From the NCBI GenBank assembly GCA_030770545.1, contig CM061106.1, positions 1,932,001 to 1,996,000 of the forward strand: a stretch of 64,000 bases of DNA. The letters run 5' to 3'. How positions within the stretch are numbered: position 1 is the stretch's first letter; the number at the start of each line of letters is the position of its first letter. Origin of the DNA: Macropodus opercularis (Eukaryota > Chordata > Actinopteri > Anabantiformes > Osphronemidae). The notes under the pieces are model-generated. The model was given only the letters and a program-made list of their open reading frames with translations. It made no database searches and had not been told where the DNA came from. Made by a program: the position numbers and the translations under genes. Positions 43,679-55,384 of the stretch are shown here, one piece after another.

Positions 43679-45974
43679 ATGGACGCCACCTCTGACAACC
43701 CGAGAAAAACCAGCAAAGCAGGTCAGTCATGATACAATGTTTGATGGTTGAACTCTGGACAAAGCTGAATATGATGTAATGTGATACAGTAAGTGAAGAC
43801 ACAGCTGGTGTCTGGTCCAGATGGGTGTTTAGCTACTAATTCAGATTCCTGCTTATTCACCTTCTGGCTTTGTTCACTGCGGTTTCAACGAACAACTGTA
43901 ATGACGTTTAACATAATTACTTCTTGTCCTAAAACATTCATTTTCTATTTTCATTACAATAGGTTTCTCATTAAAAATTGCATTGGACAATTTTCAGGTG
44001 TTGAGGTCAGAATGAAATCATCAATTTTAACAAGTTTTTTTAATGGTTAAATTAAATAAATACTGTAACTAGCAAGACAAAAATTGTGTTGCTAAATGTT
44101 TTTTGAAAACTTACTAATTAAAAAAATCCATTAGATAATAGATACAGTAGCAATATTCGTCAGCCACAATAATATAAGCCGCTATCGTCATAAAACTAGC
44201 ACCATGAAATAATAATTGGTGATAACTGTGATTACAGTTTAAATTATAACATGCGACAGACAAATCAATTCAATGTAGAATCATTATAATGAGGCAGTAC
44301 TTGCAAAAAGCGATAATTTCTAATAGGACAGTCTGATAAACTGGTAGATTAGTCACTAGAACCAACTTATCCTACTGTTCACAGAATAAATCTCCATAGA
44401 GACTTAATTTAACTTCCTTCAATCTGCTTTTGTGAAAACGGGTCAGGGTTAAATTAAGGGTAAGGTCAGGATAAGAGTTTAATCACAACTCACAATAATC
44501 TCCATGGTAACGAGACCTTCACTGATCCTACTTTTCTGAAACCAAATCAAAGTCAAATTCAAACAGAACACGGGGAAAAACTGGGCTTAATCCCTGATCT
44601 TGGTTTTGTGCAACTGCTCTCAGGACCAGAACAAAAACCAAACCCACAAGATCCTGATAAACAAGCTGTTACATATTATGCTGTGACTAAAACTGGAAAG
44701 ATGCTGAGTAAGGCTGGGACTGAGACTAAGACGTGACTGATACTGGACCCACACGTATGACCTGACAGACATACTAGGAAACAGAGTTTTAATAATGAAT
44801 AAACTAAACACAGGTGAGTAAAACTCACTGCACCTGCAGATGAAGACTTAAAACTAAGGCAGGATATAAAACAGAACTAGAAACCGAACTGGAACATTAC
44901 ACACAACATGATTCAGACACGAACTGGAGAAACTATGAACTAAGATTCAATACTCAACTACACCGGAACGAACCCTGCTGTTAACAGCATTCAGTGATTA
45001 GTGAGAAGGAGTCCACAGCAAAATGCAGAGAACATGTGGCTTGATAGAAATAATTATTATTCTGCTGACTGTCAACATTTTTTATCTACACAGGATTTAT
45101 CATAAATAATGAAGGGCTGAGGATCGTGATGGTGGGGAGGACTGGAAATGGAAAAAGTGCCAGTGGAAACACGATACTGGGTCGAAAGGCTTTCGATTCA
45201 AAGTTCTCTGCTCAGTCTATGACTGTAAACTGTAGAAAGCAGAAAGGTTTTGTCTTTGGGCAGATGGTTGCTGTCGTTGACACCCCAGGTCTGTTTGACA
45301 CCAGACATGACCAAGATAAAACCACCAGAGATCTGAGTCAGTGCATCTCCTTCGCTGCTCCTGGACCCCACGTCTTCCTGGTGGTCGTCAGGTTGGGAAG
45401 GTTCACTGAAGAGGAAAAGAAGTCAGTCGAGAAGATTCAAGAAATCTTTGGTCAGGATGCAGACAAATACAGTTTGGTTCTATTTACTGGTGGTGATCAG
45501 CTTGAAGGATCCATTGAAGAATTCATGGATGAATGTTCAGAGCTTCAAGAACTTGTGTCCAGATGTAACAACCAGTACCACGTCTTCAATAATAAGACAG
45601 ACGATCGCTCTCAGGTTGATGAGCTGCTGCAGAAGATCAGAGACATAGTGATGGAAAACGGAGGAAGTCACTACACCAACGAGATGTTTCAAGAGGCAGA
45701 GAGAGCGATTGAAAAGAAGAAACAACAGATCCTGAAAGAGAAGGTAGAGAAAATACGCAGAGAACGAGAGGAAATAGAGAAAAAACTCCAGGAAAAATAT
45801 GAGGAACAGATGAAGAAAATACAAGAAGAGAATAGACGAAAAGACATGGAATACATGATGGAACAACAAAGGAGAGAACTTCAAGCAGTACGGCAACAAA
45901 TAAGAGAATGTTATGAAAGGCAAGTAAGGATAGAAGCTGAAAGAGAAGCACATGACCCATGTGTAATCCTGTGA
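43679..45974 (+). CDS. GIMAP/AIG1-family GTPase
   Basis: Two coding exons, 43679-43721 and 45094-45974, join in phase 1 at GT/AG sites and give 307 residues. The AIG1-type G domain has the P-loop GRTGNGKS at 29-36, G3 DTPG at 77-80, a TGGD motif in the G4 position and a FNNKT G5-like block. Family members are lymphocyte and innate-immune GTPases that assemble on membranes. From about residue 205 a highly charged coiled coil runs to near 300. The protein ends CVIL, a CaaX box whose leucine predicts geranylgeranylation, so membrane anchoring is likely. A TATA box lies 50 bp upstream of the ATG. The intron holds an interspersed repeat. The frame is intact and all GTPase motifs are present, so this is the most convincing functional host gene in the window. 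Confidence 0.93.
44180..44630. repeat. Unclassified interspersed repeat, copy 2
   Basis: Lies in the GIMAP intron. It shares ordered blocks with 13330-13790, including CACTAGAACCAACTT-like, ATAAATCTCCAT and ATCTCCATGGTAAC. Confidence 0.6.
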
Positions 45975-46572
45975 TACATTTAGTGCAGATTTGGTAAAAG
46001 CATCTACTCCTGGATTTCAGTGATTCTCCACATCTGTGATCATTTGTGGGTTGGGGCTTCTTTAATGATAGAATCTGAGTCTGCTAATAATCCTGAGCAA
46101 ATGTTTGATACACACTGTATCAAAACATTGAGGTTAAAGGTCAAGTTACGTTGTTCGTCACCAGGAAAATGTTTCTGTTGATCACGTCGTAAGCCTCCAT
46201 CCAGAACTCAGAGACTGTCTGTGGCCTGTAGCCACTGCATCCTGTTCTGAACGTTTGAAGGCCTGGGTCAGTTACATGTATCTACTGTTCAGCGTTCTCA
46301 CTGAACAGAACTGATCCATACTGATGAACTGATTTATGCTTATTTATGGTTTGTTCATCAATTAAATTAAATTGGTCTCTAAAAAAACAACAAACAAACG
46401 TTTTTTTCCACTTTATTTTGTCAGATACATAAAGAATCACAGACGTTATTTCTGCATGTGGAACTTTGTAAATGATGAATCTAAATAAATCAGCAGGTGA
46501 GCTGTGATGTACAGGTTTGACTGGGTTCTTCAGACAGTGAATACACATGAGCTGCATCAACACAGTCCTGAA
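45975..46572. other. GIMAP 3' flank; no other gene
   Basis: 3' UTR and intergenic sequence. No strong AATAAA was found close to the stop codon. Confidence 0.4.
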
Positions 46573-47146
46573 GAACACACAGGTTGTTGTGTGGAGCTTT
46601 AACGTGTGAACACACAGGTTGTTGTGTGGAGCTTTAACGTGTGAACACACAGGTTGTTGTGTGGAGCTTTAACGTGTGAACACACAGGTTGTTGTGTGGA
46701 CCTTTAACGTGTGAACAGCAAAGTTTCAGCTCAGACCATCAACACAGTCCTGAAGAACACACAGGTTGTTGTGTGGAGCTTTAACGTGTGAACACACAGG
46801 TTGTTGTGTGGAGCTTTAACGTGTGAACACACAGGTTGTTGTGTGGAGCTTTAACGTGTGAACACACAGGTTGTTGTGTGGAGCTTTAACGTGTGAACAG
46901 CAAAGTTTCAGCTCAGACCATCAACACAGTCCTGAAGAACACACAGGTTGTTGTGTGGAGCTTTAACGTGTGAACACACAGGTTGTTGTGTGGAGCTTTA
47001 ACGTGTGAACACACAGGTTGTTGTGTGGAGCTTTAACGTGTGAACACACAGGTTGTTGTGTGGAGCTTTAACGTGTGAACACACAGGTTGTTGTGTGGAG
47101 CTTTAACGTGTGAACAGCAAAGTTTCAGCTCAGACCATCAACACAG
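46573..47146 (+). repeat. 35-bp minisatellite with higher-order structure
   Basis: The 35-bp unit begins GAACACACAGGTTGTTGTGT and ends GCTTTAACGTGT. It occurs in blocks of four (46573-46712), four (46755-46894) and five (46937-47111) copies. The blocks are separated by an identical 42-bp spacer at 46713 and 46895, and a 35-base match to that spacer closes the array at 47112. One block of four plus a spacer is a 182-bp higher-order unit. Only one base change was seen among the units (46702 region). CACACA and TGTGTG arms within each unit can pair. Confidence 0.95.
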
Positions 47147-49004
47147 ATTCTTCAGCAGTAGAGCTTCTGACTCCAGGCGTCATCACACCTTCACTGAACC
47201 ACTCAAGCTGCTGGTGTCTCTTCAGGACAGATTCAGTGAAGTCACCTGACAAACGTCTGTCGCTGGGTCTAAACGTACTTTAATGATCATTCAAGCCGGA
47301 ACGGTTGTAAAGTCACGTATTTCACATGAATCCGAGAGTTAAGGTCATTCTTTTATAAATTGTGTAATTGTGATGGTTTATAAAGTCACAGTTTGCTAAA
47401 CATTAGCAACAAAATGCTGATCAGAACCAAATGATTCAGGTCCAGGTCAGTCCTCTACAGAGGGAGACGCTGCTCCTCCTGCTGCCTGGGATGAGAGGCC
47501 ACAAAAGGAACCTGGCTCCATCTGCTGCTCTAATTGGGTCCAGGTGGTCCTGTCTGCTCTGATTAGAGCCCGACGGTGGATTATGGGCTGTGTCGATCCA
47601 GCAGAGGTGCCGACGAGATGAACGTGTGGAGATTCATCTGTAAACGCTGCTGAGATGCTCCTTAATGCGTCAACATCAACAGGTGTGATGTCAGAGCAGC
47701 ATCATGTGAAGAGTAATAGGTTCAATTAAGGCTCCTGACACCATCAGTTAAAACAACCATAAATAAACACTAACCACAAACAATCTGCGAACTAACGTCA
47801 CTTCAAGTTCTCTTAACAGCAGGTGTTAGAGAGGAAAACAACACAGGTCCCGTTGAGTCACTACATGCTGATGGTTCATCCTGTTGGTCCTCAGACCAAA
47901 CCAGTTGTTGCGTTTGTTTTAGGCTCCAGGGAGACTCAGACGGGTGGGGTTAACGCCAGGAGCTGTTCCTCGTCCTGTGTGTATGATTCCGGACCATCTG
48001 GCTCCTTAAAGGATAAAGCCAATTCTACAAATGTAGAATTTTTTTTCCAAAACAGGCTCCGACCCAGGGGAGCGATCCTTCTGCGGTCACAGCTCTGGTC
48101 GTCCTTCACAAACACAGAGAAGGGATCAGGCTAGAGTCAGAACACAGGCAGCGGTGGGTTAGTGCTGAGGCCTCTGGACGCCGTGGTGTGTAAAGCAAAG
48201 CCCAGGCTTAAACCTGCAGCTTGTCAGCTTCGTGTCCTCCTCGGGCAGCGTCTGCTCCCAGACAGACAGGCAGCCCGTCGCTGTGTCTGCAGCAGATGAG
48301 CGGCTGGTTGCAGCGGAACCAGGAGCCACCGCTAAACAACACAGCTACACGAAGCCCAGGATGTTAGAGCAGCGGGAGTTGATTCCCTGAAGACTGAACA
48401 GTGGCCTCAGCAGCGAATCGGCTGCTGTCAGCGCAGAGACGCCGAAACGTGTCGCTCTTAGAAACATTACAAACAAGTCTGACACGTTGCAACGAGTGAA
48501 CGATTTGTTCCCTCAATGTTAAAACTGAGAAACCTGTAAGAGAAATCACAAAACTGAATGGATGGGTTGTAGTTTTTAAAAGGAGTCTGTTGTTACTGTA
48601 ATACCGACTCAAATGACAACACTGTGGCTGCTGTTAACAGGTGTGTTGAGGTAGTTCTACACACTGGGTCTAGTCTCTGTGCTTTTATTTTGATAGTTAA
48701 TGGCGGAAGCAGTGGTTATGCCTAGATGTGCTCTTGATTAGTTGGCGTGTTTAATGTGACAGTGATCAGATAAATAGTTTAACTGTGGTGACCTGTGTTA
48801 AATCCCAGAGTTACTGCATGTACGTGCTCGTAGAATAGCTTTGCTGAGAGCTTAGACTAGAGCTTCATCATTTCACAACCACAGAACAATATTTCTACAC
48901 CCGCTTATCTGACGCTGCCTTGGAATTATTGTTTGTTTGTTTATTGCCTATTACTAAACTTCCAGATTAACCATTCAACCAACAATCCACTGAGCTTTGA
49001 CGAC
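47147..49004. other. No gene recognised
   Basis: Several short open frames exist without domains. No supported exon or transposon end. Confidence 0.4.
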
Positions 49005-49107
49005 ATGGAAGTATGTTCACTTTGCATGTATGTCTGTGGATTATTCATCCTGAGTTGGACAATGTTCTCTGTCACTGCTCGGCCAGCAGCCGACCCAGAG
49101 CCCACAG
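49005..49107 (+). CDS. Possible signal-peptide exon of a small secreted protein
   Basis: The ATG at 49005 opens a hydrophobic start (MEVCSLCMYVCGLFILSWTM), then FSVTARPAADPEPTG with a good signal-peptidase context after VTA. A GT donor follows at 49108, in phase 1. A cysteine-rich open stretch at 49302-49485 (TRCVCKGLNCSKCSCAV…) follows a strong AG acceptor and would be the natural second exon, but it needs phase 2. The join is therefore out of frame in this sequence. Possible readings are a chemokine-like or other cysteine-rich secreted gene broken by a one-base change, or chance. Family not recognised. Confidence 0.35.
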
Positions 49108-49301
49108 GTCATTAAAATCAACTGTACACCTCTGAACTCTTAACATTTTTCATGTTGGGAGCCTTTTATTTTAAAGTTGTTTAAATTCTGTGATGCATGT
49201 GTTTTCGCAAAATGAAAGTGTCCCGTACATCTGAGCTGCAGAGACGACCTGATCAGTTTTCCTTTATTTGTTTTTGTCAACTTGTCACTACTTGTTCACA
49301 G

Positions 49302-49485
49302 TGAGGGGATTAAAGTGAAGCCAGTCAAAATAAAACCAATGAATATTCAGACCAGATGTGTGTGTAAGGGATTAAATTGCAGTAAATGTTCTTGTGCCGT
49401 GTTGATGAAGACAAAGACACATGAAGAACTGGCAGAAAACCTGGTGAGAGAAAAGTTCAAGGCTCAACTACGACATGATGCTTGA
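49302..49485 (+). pseudogene. Cysteine-rich exon-like stretch
   Basis: Starts after TTCACAG and stays open for about 61 codons to TGA at 49483-49485. It contains a cluster of five cysteines and a charged helix-like end (THEELAENLVREKFKAQLRH). The phase does not match the signal-peptide exon 194 bp upstream. Confidence 0.35.
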
Positions 49486-49649
49486 GCTCACGCTGACCTG
49501 ACAGAGCAGCAGTCATTGAACATCACATGTCCATCTACACTGGCTCAGAACTTGGACTGTGCTTCACCGGCTTTTGCTCACGTCATGACGACAAACACAT
49601 TTCACCCTCTTCCGACGCCAGTGGTTCACTTTGACTGAATTTAATAAAC

Positions 49650-49975
49650 CCTTTGTTTCTGTGAACTGACTTGAACCTCCTTGGTCCAAAGCATCCACAG
49701 GCCTGATGCTGCTAAAAGGAGACTGTGCTGATCTCTCCTCTCCAAACACAGAACATCAGTCTGGTTTAGAATCAACGCTGCTTCATAGTTAGAGCAGAGA
49801 CGTGACCTCAGCAGGACACTGAAGCTACTGATGTCCAGCTAAACTATAGGTTTGTGCTGCCTCCTCCTAGGAGTCCCAGCGATTTAGGGCCACACAGACT
49901 TTGATCTGTCTCTGCTGTCATGACGCGTTTTAATCCTCCTGCAAAAGCAGATATTCTGTGATATAGAACCACTGT
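49650..49975. repeat. Inverted copy of 7447-7790
   Basis: Reverse-complement match of the 7.4-7.8 kb block, including the GTGATATAGAACC end. Confidence 0.75.
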
Positions 49976-50519
49976 CCACTAAATCATCTGATAGTTTAAG
50001 ATTAAAACCAACCATCACACACTCTGTGAACACACTGAACATGTATTTAACCAGTGAGGGAGCGATAGGTGAACCGTGACATAGCAGAATATTACTGTAC
50101 TTCTGTTGAACCACAAGCCAGAACTCATGTCTTAATTTAATGAAGCCACTTTCAGCTCATTTTTATTAACAATTGTGCCTCTGAGAAAAACAACCAGGTC
50201 GTAGGTAGATACAGTAGGTCACCTGTTGTTGGTTGTGCTGTCACTTCTTTTCTAAACACTGCATCCATGTTATTGAGACGCTTAAATTCCATTATTTGAT
50301 GACCGTTCCATTTAAAGTAAAAACTGCTAAAATAACAACTGGCAGCTGCAGGTTTTAGAGTCAGAGGCTGCTGATGTTTCCAGCGACTGCAGAACCTCAG
50401 GATGATGGGAAACACCTGGATCTAACCTCATCTAGGATCTGATTGGCTCAGGTGTTGGTGTTGACTGTTCTTGACTTTCTGCACAGACGACAGCTTTACT
50501 GCCTGATCACAGCGTTCTG
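49976..50519. other. No gene recognised
   Basis: This lies between the two conserved patches of the inverted duplication and is not shared with the plus-strand locus. Confidence 0.4.
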
Positions 50520-51073
50520 TCTCTGATCTCCTGCTCGGATCTGTTTTCCAGGTGCAGTTCATCTCCAATGAGCCGACTTAGTTTATATTTACACAGAAGG
50601 TAGAGAAACCTGCTGCTAAACAATAAATAGGCCACATTTAAAGACGTCCATGTGCTGGGAAAGCTTTCACAACATGTTCATGCTTCTATAGTGTCAACAC
50701 CTTGATGTTCTGACACAGGTTTCTACAAAGTGGGACTTTATCAAGCACTTACAAAACACAGAAACAAAAACTGGTGAAAATGTTTCCAAATCCTTTTCTT
50801 CTGTCAACGTTTGGTGCTCAGATTTAAAAGAAAAACTTGTTTTTTATTTTTACACAACTAAAATGTATCTCTAGTGTGGACCTGTTGATGCTGCTGGATA
50901 TGATGTTAGCAGATGTTTTTCCACTGTTTGAAAGTTTCTGTGCAGTGTAAATATGTTAGTGACACTTTAGACTGGAGGAGGTAGAGACGATTTTAACACA
51001 ACTAACAGGAATGAAGTCTTTCGCCAATGTGAAAATGCTGGTGGGCGTTTGGGCTGAAAGAACAAGAGAAGGT
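50520..51073 (-). other. 3' UTR of the minus-strand zinc-finger gene
   Basis: Shared with 5992-6240 and with 62430-62830. The block TTGTGAAAGCTTTCCCAGCA and the GTTTAGCAGCAGGTTTCTC block are conserved. Confidence 0.6.
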
Positions 51074-51170
51074 TTATCCACACTGTTCACAGCAGTAAGG
51101 TTTCTCTCCAGTGTGAATACGTTGATGAATTACTAAGCTACTGAGCTGTGAGAAAGCTTTTCCAAATTCT
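51074..51170 (-). pseudogene. Out-of-frame fingers after the frameshift
   Basis: In the frame entered after the 2-nt deletion near 51171, one finger without its first cysteines is read (GKAFSQLSSLVIHQRIH). The next finger then starts (CCEQCG) and is cut by TAA where a lysine codon is expected. Confidence 0.75.
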
Positions 51171-53035
51171 TCACGAGTGAGGTTTCTCTCCAGTATGAAG
51201 ACGTTGATGTGACCGAAACCTACTGAGCTGTGAGAACGTCTTTCCACACTGTTTACACCAATGAGGCTTCTCTCCAGTGTGAACACGACAGTGGATTTTC
51301 AAAGTATGTGACCTCTGGAAAGCTGCTCCACATTCGTTGCAGGTGTACGGTTTTTCTCCTGTATGAATCTGCTGATGGGTCTTTAGGCTATCTCTCCTAG
51401 TGAAAGTTTTTCCACACTGGTCACAGCTGTATGGTTTATCTCCAGAGTGAACCATCTGATGCTTCTTTAGCTTTGATGGTCTGGTGAAAGCTTTGTCACA
51501 TTGCTGACAGTGATGCAGCCTTGAAGTCCTTCTTCCTCTGGGTTTCTAGAGGGACAGATATAGAAGAGGAGAAAATTAAATCTCATGATGGTACAAATAG
51601 CTACAATACAAAAAAACAGCAAGGTCCCCAGAACTTCTGCTGCTTTTGATTATACTAGGATACTGTCAGAGAGCTCAGAAGAATGGATGTTGATGATTGA
51701 CTGTAATGGTGAATTTCAACATAGGCTGAAATATGAAGAAAAACAGATTTAAAAAAAGCCAGGTTCAAGCATCTTAATAAAAATTAAAATGTATGGTGAG
51801 TTTCATAATTAGTTATGATGACAGTTATAACCTTTTAACATATAAAAGAAAATCGTGAAATATTACACGTAAAATTCTGTATATTACATGGTTAAAATAG
51901 CAGATAGTAGATGTGGACATAGTGTGAAGGTGTCAAAGACATGACGTAGGTTAAATGCTGATCTGTGGCAGAATCTAAATAAAAGCTAATTAACAAGGAG
52001 GATCAGTGGAAAGAACCAAAGACAGATGATCATGGAGAACACGGGTTCAAATAAAGGAATAGATCCTGATCAGAAATGAGACAAGGAGTAGATGGTGTCT
52101 GTTCACATGTAAAAGCTGTTCTACCATTGGTTAGTAGATGTTGAACTGTCTAACATAGTTTGTCTGGAAACAACCAATGATGCCATGGAAGTAAATATAT
52201 TGTTGTTAGGAGACAACGTTAGCATGACATCAACAGAAAATGAGTATAAAACCCTGGGTTGGGTTGGTTGGAAGAGAGCTGCAGATATTAAAGAGATTCA
52301 GCCTGAAAGACATAACTGTCTCTGTGCATTTGGTTCTGTATCCATCATTCCAACAATCCTACATTGTAATATTTCATTAATTTTGCTCTTGTGTCCATCT
52401 TCAGGGAGGTTTGCTACAGAGTCATGGGCTGTAAACCTCTGGATGATACTGTGCACAGTCGACACAGGAACAAACTCTTCACACTTCATTCTCGTCTCCA
52501 TGCTCAGTGTGACACACAACACAAAGGCTGAGTCAGCTTTTCTACATTTTAACTAGTTGCTAGTGTGATGACTGTTGTCCACAGCTGTTACTTCCCACAG
52601 TTGGTCTACACATAAATTCAAGAAGCATCACATGTTTGAAAAGCAATTATTTCTTACAAGGGTGGCAACAGCTTTGTCCAGTGCAGCCTCTCCTTAATAA
52701 AATAACAACATGTGAGAACCAAAACATTTGCACCTGCAACAATTTTCTGAGAGAAGGGTTGAATTTTCTGACAGAACTGCAACTACTGCACTAAAAATCA
52801 CAAATGCCTACGTATTTTAATTCTGGCTAAAATGTAAAATTATCACATAAGCTCGAGGCTCATGTTCAGGTTTTCAGTGTTGCTATGAGCCACTTTTAGT
52901 GGTGAACTCATCAGCACCGACCTGCTGATCTGTGGAACCAGTTTGGTTGTTGTCCTGCTGCTCCGTAGCGCTCATGGACTGGTCTTTATGGACGGACACG
53001 TCCTCTGCTTTTAGCTCCACCTGGTGCTGATCCAT
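51171..53035 (-). CDS. C2H2 zinc-finger protein, truncated to four fingers
   Basis: Coding exons are 53035-52922 and 51545-51171, joined in phase at GT/AG sites, for 162 residues. Exon 1 begins MDQHQVELKAEDVSVHKDQS, an acidic, disordered N-terminus typical of fish zinc-finger genes. I chose this ATG because the upstream exon candidate is non-coding. Exon 2 starts KPRGRRTSRLHHCQQCDKAF and has four complete C2H2 fingers, the last ending LRFRSHQ-like before TGEKPHS. A 2-nt deletion in the fifth finger then gives a stop at 51171. It is the inverted paralogue of the exon at 5115-5909; the intron before the finger exon also aligns. Function would be DNA binding in the nucleus; loss of distal fingers makes a pseudogene plausible. 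Confidence 0.75.
52296..52580 (-). pseudogene. Tc1-like transposase remnant in zinc-finger intron
   Basis: The minus strand reads MKCEEFVPVSTVHSIIQRFT, then AHDSVANLPEDGHKSKI, the N-terminal DNA-binding part of Tc1 transposases. The segment before VPVSTV is shortened relative to the copy at 4085-4290. The catalytic domain is missing. Confidence 0.8.
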
Positions 53036-53049
53036 TTCAACCTTGATCT

Positions 53050-55378
53050 CTGTGGAGGTAAATTATAAGGAAACTCTGATGAACAGACCAAACGTTGTGT
53101 TTAATCTCTAAAGAGGGAGCAGGAAAGCTCCAAGTGTAGCTGTAATGTTCCTACTTAAATCCTCCCTCTAGCTAGAATAGGATAGAACCACCAGGAGCCC
53201 AGTGTTGCCAGATGAGTAGAATATTTGTACCATTGCTTAAAAAAAACGTTTAACTAAATGAACTATGACCACTTGAAGAATCACTGCTAGGATAGTGCAT
53301 TAAAAACAACCTATGTGCAGGAGAGTACAGTAACATGCAGAAGAGCATTTAACACTTTATTATTAACACAAACTTTTTTTTTATTTCAATAGATACATTT
53401 TGTGTGTTTATTTACTTTTGGATGATTTTTCAGATGTGATGTTAAACAATAATTAATCACTGCAGAGGTGAAGCAAAACTACAGTGTTGTATAGGACCTA
53501 AAACTACTGTATAAACTTTTTAATTGTATTGTATGAACGAGGTCCTTGAAAGCACCACGTTCCATCAACCCACACAAACCAAAACCATCTCACGCTGATC
53601 TCACTGACTCATTACAGGCTGAACTAACAGCAGCTGAGATTGTGTTTACACTCAGAAAGTCCTTCAGCAGATTTTCACTACATTTCATCAGCCATAGAGT
53701 AACAGCACCACTCGCTGGATAATGTGAGGAACTACTCTGTTAAGATAAGTGTGACCTCTTCATTTAAAATCTGCTTCTATTTCCTTGATTTTCTGATCTG
53801 ACTGTGTTTATATATTTATACTGTTTAATCCGTTTGATTTTAATGAGCATCATTCAATGGAAATAAGAAAAATACACAACATGTTATTATTAGAATCTAC
53901 AGCAACAGGAAGCGTCAGAGTCGTCTGACATCAATGATTTAATGACGTCTGCTGAACATGAACTTTCTCCTCAGATGTAAACTTCATGTGATGAATGTTT
54001 GGGCCGGTTCTCCCTCCACCTTGTAGATCTGGTCCCTGCACTGACTCCACTATTCACCTCTGACCTCACAGTGTCTCCATCTTTCTGTTTTAACCTTTTA
54101 ACCATTTTGTTCAGACGTTTGTTAAAAGGCCAAATGTAAATGTCTGTAGCTCCTGAATGGTAACAGCTACATTATTGAGCTTGGTGTCACTGGAAACTCC
54201 TTCTAGTTTTCAAAGCCAGAATCTGTTATAGTTGTACTGAAGCACATTTACATAAACCTGAATAAAACTATAACCTGACCTATTATTTCTTTATTTCTTT
54301 GAAGGGAGGCTCAGAACTAAGTTGGTGGTTGAACATTTGAACATTTACAACCTGAATTTATACCAAACTATGTGAAGAAACACAGTCAGGGTTAAGCCCC
54401 ATCTGCCTTCACACATCAACAACTGTTAAAGTGCTATTTTACGTTTCTGATCTAAACCTGTATTAATGTAAATTTAAAGTGTGTTGGTCAGGACACATCA
54501 TCATAATTATATTTAGTTTCAGTGATGCTTATTCTCACTAATTCATTTTTCAAAGCTGTGTGTAAATAGGATCTATCATAATATGGTTTATTACACAGTA
54601 ACGTGTTCTGCTCTTTCTGACTTGATCACACGTGTTAACTGAGCAATGGATGCTGATGGTTCTCTGGTAGTAGTTGCATCCTGGCGTCCATGTGACTTGT
54701 TCTCATCTAAAGCCTGACAACAAGGAAATCGCTCGTCTGGCTCCGTCCACACAAAACCAAAGCCAGCTCCCAGCTTCTCTACAGCTCAGTAATAAACATG
54801 TTAACAAGCTACTGGTGGCAGCTTCACACTTCAGAGGTTGAGGCTCATGGTTGGTTAGTTTTCTTCTCACTTTGACTAATTCTGTTCATGTCAGAGTGAA
54901 TTAGAAGGTGTTTTATTAGCGATGCTTATTAAGCCCAAACAAGGATTCGCAGACAAAACGTAGAGGTTTAATATTTTACATTTTACTGGCAGCAGATCGG
55001 AGCAATTCAGAGCAGACTGACTCAGTCCTCATTTACTTTTAGCTACTTCCGTGACTACAATACAAGCGACGTTCAAACTGCGTCAGGTTGTTTCTTTGTG
55101 AAACTAGAGATTGTTGGCATCGATTTGTTTAGTTCACGTAAAGACGACAAAACGCTGACAAGGCAGTGAGCAGGACTAACAGGCTGCCTCCCTCCTTCAA
55201 ACATCTGCCGCAACGACGAGCAACCAGCGCGGTCACCAGTTAACGTGGTCACTAGTTAATGCGTAACACCAGGCACCACGAGGGTCTCTCTCACGAAAAG
55301 ACTGTTTAGAACCAGCAGCTGCTCCCACGATGCCCCGAGTCAATACACTACGTTGTTGAAAACAACGAATTAACATGA
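53050..55378. other. Intron 1 of the minus-strand zinc-finger gene (inferred)
   Basis: No coding exon or transposon boundary was recognised between the acidic exon and the proposed 5' exon. Confidence 0.4.
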
Positions 55379-55384
55379 ACTTAC

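Noticed and set aside
46573..47146. CRISPR-like array of 35-bp repeats
   Set aside because: The units are contiguous with no unique spacers, the 42-bp interruptions are identical to each other, and the DNA is vertebrate. It is a minisatellite.
49005..49485. A complete two-exon secreted protein
   Set aside because: The donor is phase 1 while the acceptor exon needs phase 2, and the alternative AG sites lead to early stops.
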